Positions 60,573-64,000 of a stretch of DNA of 64,000 nt are shown one piece after another (position 1 is the first letter of the stretch; each line of letters opens with the position of its first letter). The DNA is from JALYXI01 sp963716685. GTDB taxonomy: Bacteria > Acidobacteriota > Terriglobia > Bryobacterales > Bryobacteraceae. The notes beneath the pieces were generated by a model. The model saw only the letters and a program-made list of their open reading frames with translations. It was not told the origin of the DNA and searched no databases. Location of the stretch: positions 2,914,001 through 2,978,000 of the forward strand of contig CAVQTR010000003.1 in assembly GCA_963716685.1 (NCBI GenBank), read 5' to 3'. The position numbers and the translations under genes were made by a program.

Positions 60573-60612
60573 TACTCCTCCGAGTGAATAGTGTCAGGAT
60601 ACTCCCTTTCGT

Positions 60613-60618
60613 TACACT
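60613..60618 (+). promoter_or_regulatory. -10 box TACACT before the double glycosyltransferase
   Basis: TACACT lies 7 nt before the TTG at 60626, the spacing expected for a transcript that starts at or next to the start codon. GGGG at 60619-60622 could be a weak ribosome site if the RNA starts earlier. Confidence 0.4.
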
Positions 60619-60625
60619 GGGGAAC

Positions 60626-62734
60626 TTGAAGATTGCGTTCGTCGTGCACGATTACCATCGCTCCGGCGGACACAGCCGGTACGTGGTGGAGTTGGCGGAA
60701 CGCTTCGCGCGCGAGCATGAGGTGCACGTCTTTGCGAACACGTTCCGGACGGGCGATGCCGGTTCCATCCGGTTTCACCGCGTGGGCGCCTGGCGAGCCA
60801 ATGCGCTGACCCTGATTCTGAGCTTTCGCTGGCGGGCCACACGCATGCTGCGCGGCGGCGGGTTTGCGGTGGTTCACGATCAGGGGCTTTGCTGCGCGCG
60901 GCCAAACGTGGTCACCGCGCACATTTGTAATGCGGCGTGGAGCGCAGCTCGCGAGGATGCGCCGATGGGTGAGCGGATTTTCGGCGCGATCGCGGCGCGC
61001 CTCGAGCATTGGCAGTACTGGCGATTGGGACAGGCGCGCGTGATTGCGGTTTCGGGCCGGGTAGCGCGGGACCTGGCGCGCTGGTACGGATACCGCGGCG
61101 CGCCGGACGTGATCCACCATGGCGTGGATGCGGCACTGTTTTCGCCGGATCAGCGCGACCGGTTTCGCGATTCCGTGCGGCGGGAGATCGGCGTTCCGGC
61201 GGGCGAACCGCTGTTCCTGTTTGTCGGGGACTTTCGCAAGGGCGCGGCATCTTGCATCCGGGCACTGGAACGTGGGTGGCTGGTGTGCGTGGGCGGCGCA
61301 CCGGCGGAGGAATACCGTGCGTTGGCGGAAACGCTCGGTCGCGGCGCGCGCGTGGTGTTCCACCCGGCCACCGATACCGTTGAGAAATATTATGCGGCCG
61401 CTGACGTTTTCCTGCTCCCAAGCCCCTACGATTCATTCGGGATGGTGGCGCTGGAGGCCATGGCGGCGGGTTTGCCGGTGGTGGTCAGCCGCGAAGCGGG
61501 AGTGTCGGAGCTGATCCGCGATGGCGAAAATGGGTTCGTTCTGCAAAACCCCGGCGACCTTCCTGGGGCGATGGAGCGGGCGCTGGCGGACAGCGTTGTG
61601 GGAAGCGCGGCGCGGGAAACGGCGCTGGCCCATGGATGGGACCGCGTGGCCGCCGAGACCATGGCCGTTTACGAACAGGCGCGGGAAGCCCCGCGGATTC
61701 TGGCGTTTGCCACCCAGGGGGCCGGCGGAAACGACGAATTGCGGCTGCGGGCGCTGCTGGAAAACTTCGCGGTGGAGTGGTTTCCGTTCGATCGCCGGCG
61801 CAAATTGGGTTCGTTTTGTGAATTGCTCCGAAGGCTCGCCCGGGGCGGCTACACTCTGGCGGTCATGGAAGGAACCGGCATCGCAGGGGGCGCGGCTTTG
61901 CTGCTGGCCCGTTTGTTCGGTCAACATTATGTAGTCAGCAGCGGTGACGCCGTGGGACCGTTTATCGCGGCGAAACAGCCGCTGCTGGGCGGTGTCTTCG
62001 AAACCTACGAGCGTTGGCTCTACGGAGTGGCGAGTGGTTTTATCGGCTGGTCGCCGTATTTGACCGGACGGGCGCTCACGTTCGGCGTGCGGCGGGCGGC
62101 CACGGCCGCGGGCTGGGCGGACGCGGCGGCTTCCGGTGCGGACGTCCGCCGGGAACTGGGAATTCCGCCTAACGCTTTGGTGGTCGGCATCGCCGGTTCG
62201 CTCGATTGGAACCGGCGCGTGGGCTATTGCTACGGCTGGGAACTGGTTCAGGCTTTGGCGCTCTGCCGGCGAACGGATGTCTTCGCCCTGATTGTGGGCG
62301 AGGGCAGCGGTCTGGAGGAACTGCGGCGCATGGCCGCGGATCAGGTAATTTTCACCGGTTCGGTGCCCCGGGCCAGCGTTCCGGACTATCTGGCCGCGAT
62401 GGATATCGGCAGTCTGCCGCAAAGCTGCGACGGATTGGGTTCGTTCCGTTACACTACCAAGCTGAGCGAATATGTGGCGGCTCGCCTGCCGGTAGTGACC
62501 GGCCAGCTTCCCCTGGCATACGACCTGGATGAGGGCTGGCTGTGGCGGCTCCCCGGCGATGCGCCATGGGACCCGCGCTACATCCAGGCGCTGGCGGCAC
62601 TTCTCGATGGAATCACGCCTGAGGCGCTCGCGGAGAAGAAAGCGGCCGTTCCCGTCGGATCGCCCGTTTTTGACCGGGCCAGACAGGTCGCCCGGGTGAC
62701 GGCGCTGGTTCGGGACGTTCTGGAGACCGTTTGA
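60626..62734 (+). CDS. Tandem GT4-type glycosyltransferase fusion
   Basis: About 702 residues. TTG 60626 is chosen because the protein then begins exactly at the first Rossmann strand (LKIAFVVHDYHRSGGHSRYV); the open frame reaches back to 60533 without family-like sequence. Module 1 (1-about 390) is a GT4 enzyme with the nucleotide-sugar site SPYDSFGMVALEAMAAGLPVV. Module 2 (about 395-702) is a second GT-B domain (VVGIAGSLDWNRRVG, DQVIFTGSVPRASVPDYLAAMDIG, YTTKLSEYVAARLPVV). One polypeptide may add two sugars in sequence to a surface glycan. The stop overlaps the next glycosyltransferase (TTGA). Confidence 0.85.
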   Translation: MKIAFVVHDYHRSGGHSRYVVELAERFAREHEVHVFANTFRTGDAGSIRFHRVGAWRANALTLILSFRWRATRMLRGGGFAVVHDQGLCCARPNVVTAHICNAAWSAAREDAPMGERIFGAIAARLEHWQYWRLGQARVIAVSGRVARDLARWYGYRGAPDVIHHGVDAALFSPDQRDRFRDSVRREIGVPAGEPLFLFVGDFRKGAASCIRALERGWLVCVGGAPAEEYRALAETLGRGARVVFHPATDTVEKYYAAADVFLLPSPYDSFGMVALEAMAAGLPVVVSREAGVSELIRDGENGFVLQNPGDLPGAMERALADSVVGSAARETALAHGWDRVAAETMAVYEQAREAPRILAFATQGAGGNDELRLRALLENFAVEWFPFDRRRKLGSFCELLRRLARGGYTLAVMEGTGIAGGAALLLARLFGQHYVVSSGDAVGPFIAAKQPLLGGVFETYERWLYGVASGFIGWSPYLTGRALTFGVRRAATAAGWADAAASGADVRRELGIPPNALVVGIAGSLDWNRRVGYCYGWELVQALALCRRTDVFALIVGEGSGLEELRRMAADQVIFTGSVPRASVPDYLAAMDIGSLPQSCDGLGSFRYTTKLSEYVAARLPVVTGQLPLAYDLDEGWLWRLPGDAPWDPRYIQALAALLDGITPEALAEKKAAVPVGSPVFDRARQVARVTALVRDVLETV

Positions 62735-63861
62735 GAGTCGCTCTGCTTTGCGATTCGCCTGACGAACACTGGCCCAGCATGGACACGGTCGGCCTCATGC
62801 TGGCCGAGGGACTCGCGCAGAGCGGCGCCGTGGAAGTGGAGCGGATTGCTCCGGCCATGCGGCGGTTTACCCCGAACATCACCGCAAACCGGCTGCTGCT
62901 GCGGTTTGTGGACTACCCGCGCTGGCTGAAGCGCAACAGCTGCCGCTTCGATTTGTTTCATATCGTGGATCACAGCTATTCCCAGCTGGCACACTCGTTG
63001 CCGTCCGGACGCACGGTGATCACCTGCCACGACATCGATACCTTCCGGTGCGTGCTGCGGCCCGAACAGGACCCTCGCGGACCCTTGTTCCGCGCCATGA
63101 CGCGCCGGATTCTGTTGGGCTTTCAAAAAGCCGCGCATGTGCTGTGCGACAGCGCCGCCACCCTCGCCGATCTGGCAGACACGGGAGCGATGTCCCCGAA
63201 CCGGATGTCAGTGGTGCCGCTGGGCGCGCATCCTTCGTGCTCGCCCGATCCCGAGCCGCGGGCCGATGCCGAAGCGGAGCGGCTCCTGGGACCGCAATCG
63301 GTTCACGATCGCGATCTGCTCCATGTGGGCAGCACCATTGAGCGCAAGCGGATTGATGATCTGCTGCGAATCGTGGCGCTGGTGAGACGCACCGAGCCCG
63401 ATGTGCGGCTTATTCGCGTCGGCGGTCCGCTGACTCCGGCGCAGGTGAAGCTGGCACGGAAACTGGAAATCGAACCCGCCATCGTCCAGCTGCCGTTCCT
63501 GACCCGCGAGGTGCTGAGCGCGGTGTATCGGCGCGCGGCGCTGGTGCTGCAGCCCTCGAGCGCGGAAGGGTTCGGCCTTCCTGTGGCCGAGGCGATGACT
63601 TGCGGGACTCCTGTCCTCGCGAGCCAGCTGCCGGTGCTTCAGGAGGTGGGTGGAGATGCGGCGCTCTACTGTCCACCGGGCGATTTGGAACAGTGGGTCG
63701 CGGCCACAATCCGCCTTCTGGCACTGCGCAGAAACGAGCCGGATCGCTGGCAGGAGATGCAGCAACACGCGGTTCAGCAGGGCTCCGGCTTTTCGTGGCG
63801 AAACCACGCCACGCGGGTGCTTGGCGTGTACAATAAGGTACTTAGCAGCAGCCAGAGCTGA
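62731..63861 (+). CDS. GT4-family glycosyltransferase
   Basis: A protein of 376 residues from TTG 62731, overlapping the previous stop by 4 bp. GT-B fold: N-terminal acceptor domain (VALLCDSPDEHWPSMDTVGLML, TVITCHDIDTFR), C-terminal nucleotide-sugar domain (LLHVGSTIERKRIDDLLRIV) and the family GT4 Ex7E-like block SSAEGFGLPVAEAMTCGTPVLAS. A retaining transferase with unknown donor and acceptor, working with the upstream tandem enzyme in surface polysaccharide or glycolipid synthesis. No membrane segment. Confidence 0.9.
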   Translation: MRVALLCDSPDEHWPSMDTVGLMLAEGLAQSGAVEVERIAPAMRRFTPNITANRLLLRFVDYPRWLKRNSCRFDLFHIVDHSYSQLAHSLPSGRTVITCHDIDTFRCVLRPEQDPRGPLFRAMTRRILLGFQKAAHVLCDSAATLADLADTGAMSPNRMSVVPLGAHPSCSPDPEPRADAEAERLLGPQSVHDRDLLHVGSTIERKRIDDLLRIVALVRRTEPDVRLIRVGGPLTPAQVKLARKLEIEPAIVQLPFLTREVLSAVYRRAALVLQPSSAEGFGLPVAEAMTCGTPVLASQLPVLQEVGGDAALYCPPGDLEQWVAATIRLLALRRNEPDRWQEMQQHAVQQGSGFSWRNHATRVLGVYNKVLSSSQS

Positions 63862-63949
63862 ACGGTACCGCACTCAAATCGAACACCAGCGCCGATGCTG
63901 ACGACCCCTCGATCGCTCACCTCTCTCCGCCCATCTGCGGCACTCCCTC

Positions 63950-64000
63950 TCAGTAAAAGCGGCCGAACTCGCGTCCTTCAGGTGGGTAAGTTTTACCCGC
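63950..64000 (-). CDS. C-terminal tail of an unidentified protein, partial
   Basis: On the minus strand the last 16 codons before a TGA (63950-63952) read GKTYPPEGREFGRFY after one Ala, running from the right edge of the window. The string looks protein-like, but too little is present to name a family, and there could be no gene at all. The 88 bp between it and the glycosyltransferase stop show no clear terminator. Confidence 0.3.
   Translation of the reverse strand, partial: AGKTYPPEGREFGRFY

Noticed and set aside
1..64000. tRNA, rRNA, tmRNA or RNase P genes
   Set aside because: I looked in the gaps for conserved cores and cloverleaf patterns and saw none; a dedicated scan was not possible.

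Overview
The window reads as chromosomal DNA of a GC-rich Acidobacteriota member, most like the Bryobacterales/Solibacter group (inference from gene families, not from a marker tree). It has three Oar-type TonB-dependent receptors with an N-terminal carboxypeptidase-regulatory domain, a DUF1501 + PSD1-cytochrome pair, TPR / CRTAC1 (FG-GAP, ASPIC-UnbV) proteins, many single- and multi-haem cytochromes, and Tat-exported enzymes. I saw no rRNA, tRNA, transposase, phage gene or CRISPR array. Genes are packed tightly, with many 4-bp stop/start overlaps; no stretch over 300 bp lacks a gene.

Layout. 1-5310 (minus): hisS-aspS-mdh with 4-bp overlaps, then a cytochrome c gene and a DapA-like aldolase cut by the window edge. 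5337-11608: a CAP-domain protein, a stand-alone Cas6-like RNase, then a plus-strand cluster of a TPR protein, a cytochrome/copper-monooxygenase/TPR protein and a frame-broken CRTAC1-like protein. 11632-18717: two divergent TonB receptors. 18736-23525: a TPR protein, a seven-haem cytochrome with a VOC protein, and a secreted alpha/beta-hydrolase. 23671-26056: two overlapping enolase-superfamily genes, the first with its active site largely lost. 26194-33133: a frame-broken third TonB receptor, an M1 aminopeptidase lipoprotein, a beta-lactamase-fold hydrolase and a Uma2 remnant. 33179-37460: rimO-yacG-pgpA, a frame-broken IPT/NHL propeller gene, and cinA.

37480-44336 is the best-defined regulatory unit. 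A lysine riboswitch aptamer with five paired arms plus the closing stem precedes a tightly overlapping operon: dapE-like, asd, lysC, dapB, dapA, dapD and an SDR. Together these cover most of the aspartate-to-diaminopimelate/lysine path by the succinylase route. The aminotransferase (DapC), dapF and lysA must lie elsewhere.

44333-54582 is mostly minus-strand secreted enzymes: a CE12-type esterase, cupin, DUF1080 protein, MBL hydrolase, metallophosphatase, DUF1501/PSD1 pair and a class A beta-lactamase-like enzyme. A small cytochrome and a glucosaminidase-like protein lie on the plus strand. 54666-63861 holds an S55-like protease with catalytic boxes in reversed order, a beta-propeller protein, an ankyrin/haem/cyclase-fold fusion, and two glycosyltransferase genes, one encoding a double enzyme.

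Three features recur. Several first genes have a -10-like TANNNT about 5-9 nt before the start codon and no clear Shine-Dalgarno, suggesting leaderless mRNAs. Three otherwise intact genes are each broken by one apparent extra base. The plus strand goes from C-rich on the left to G-rich on the right, with the change around 43-54 kb.
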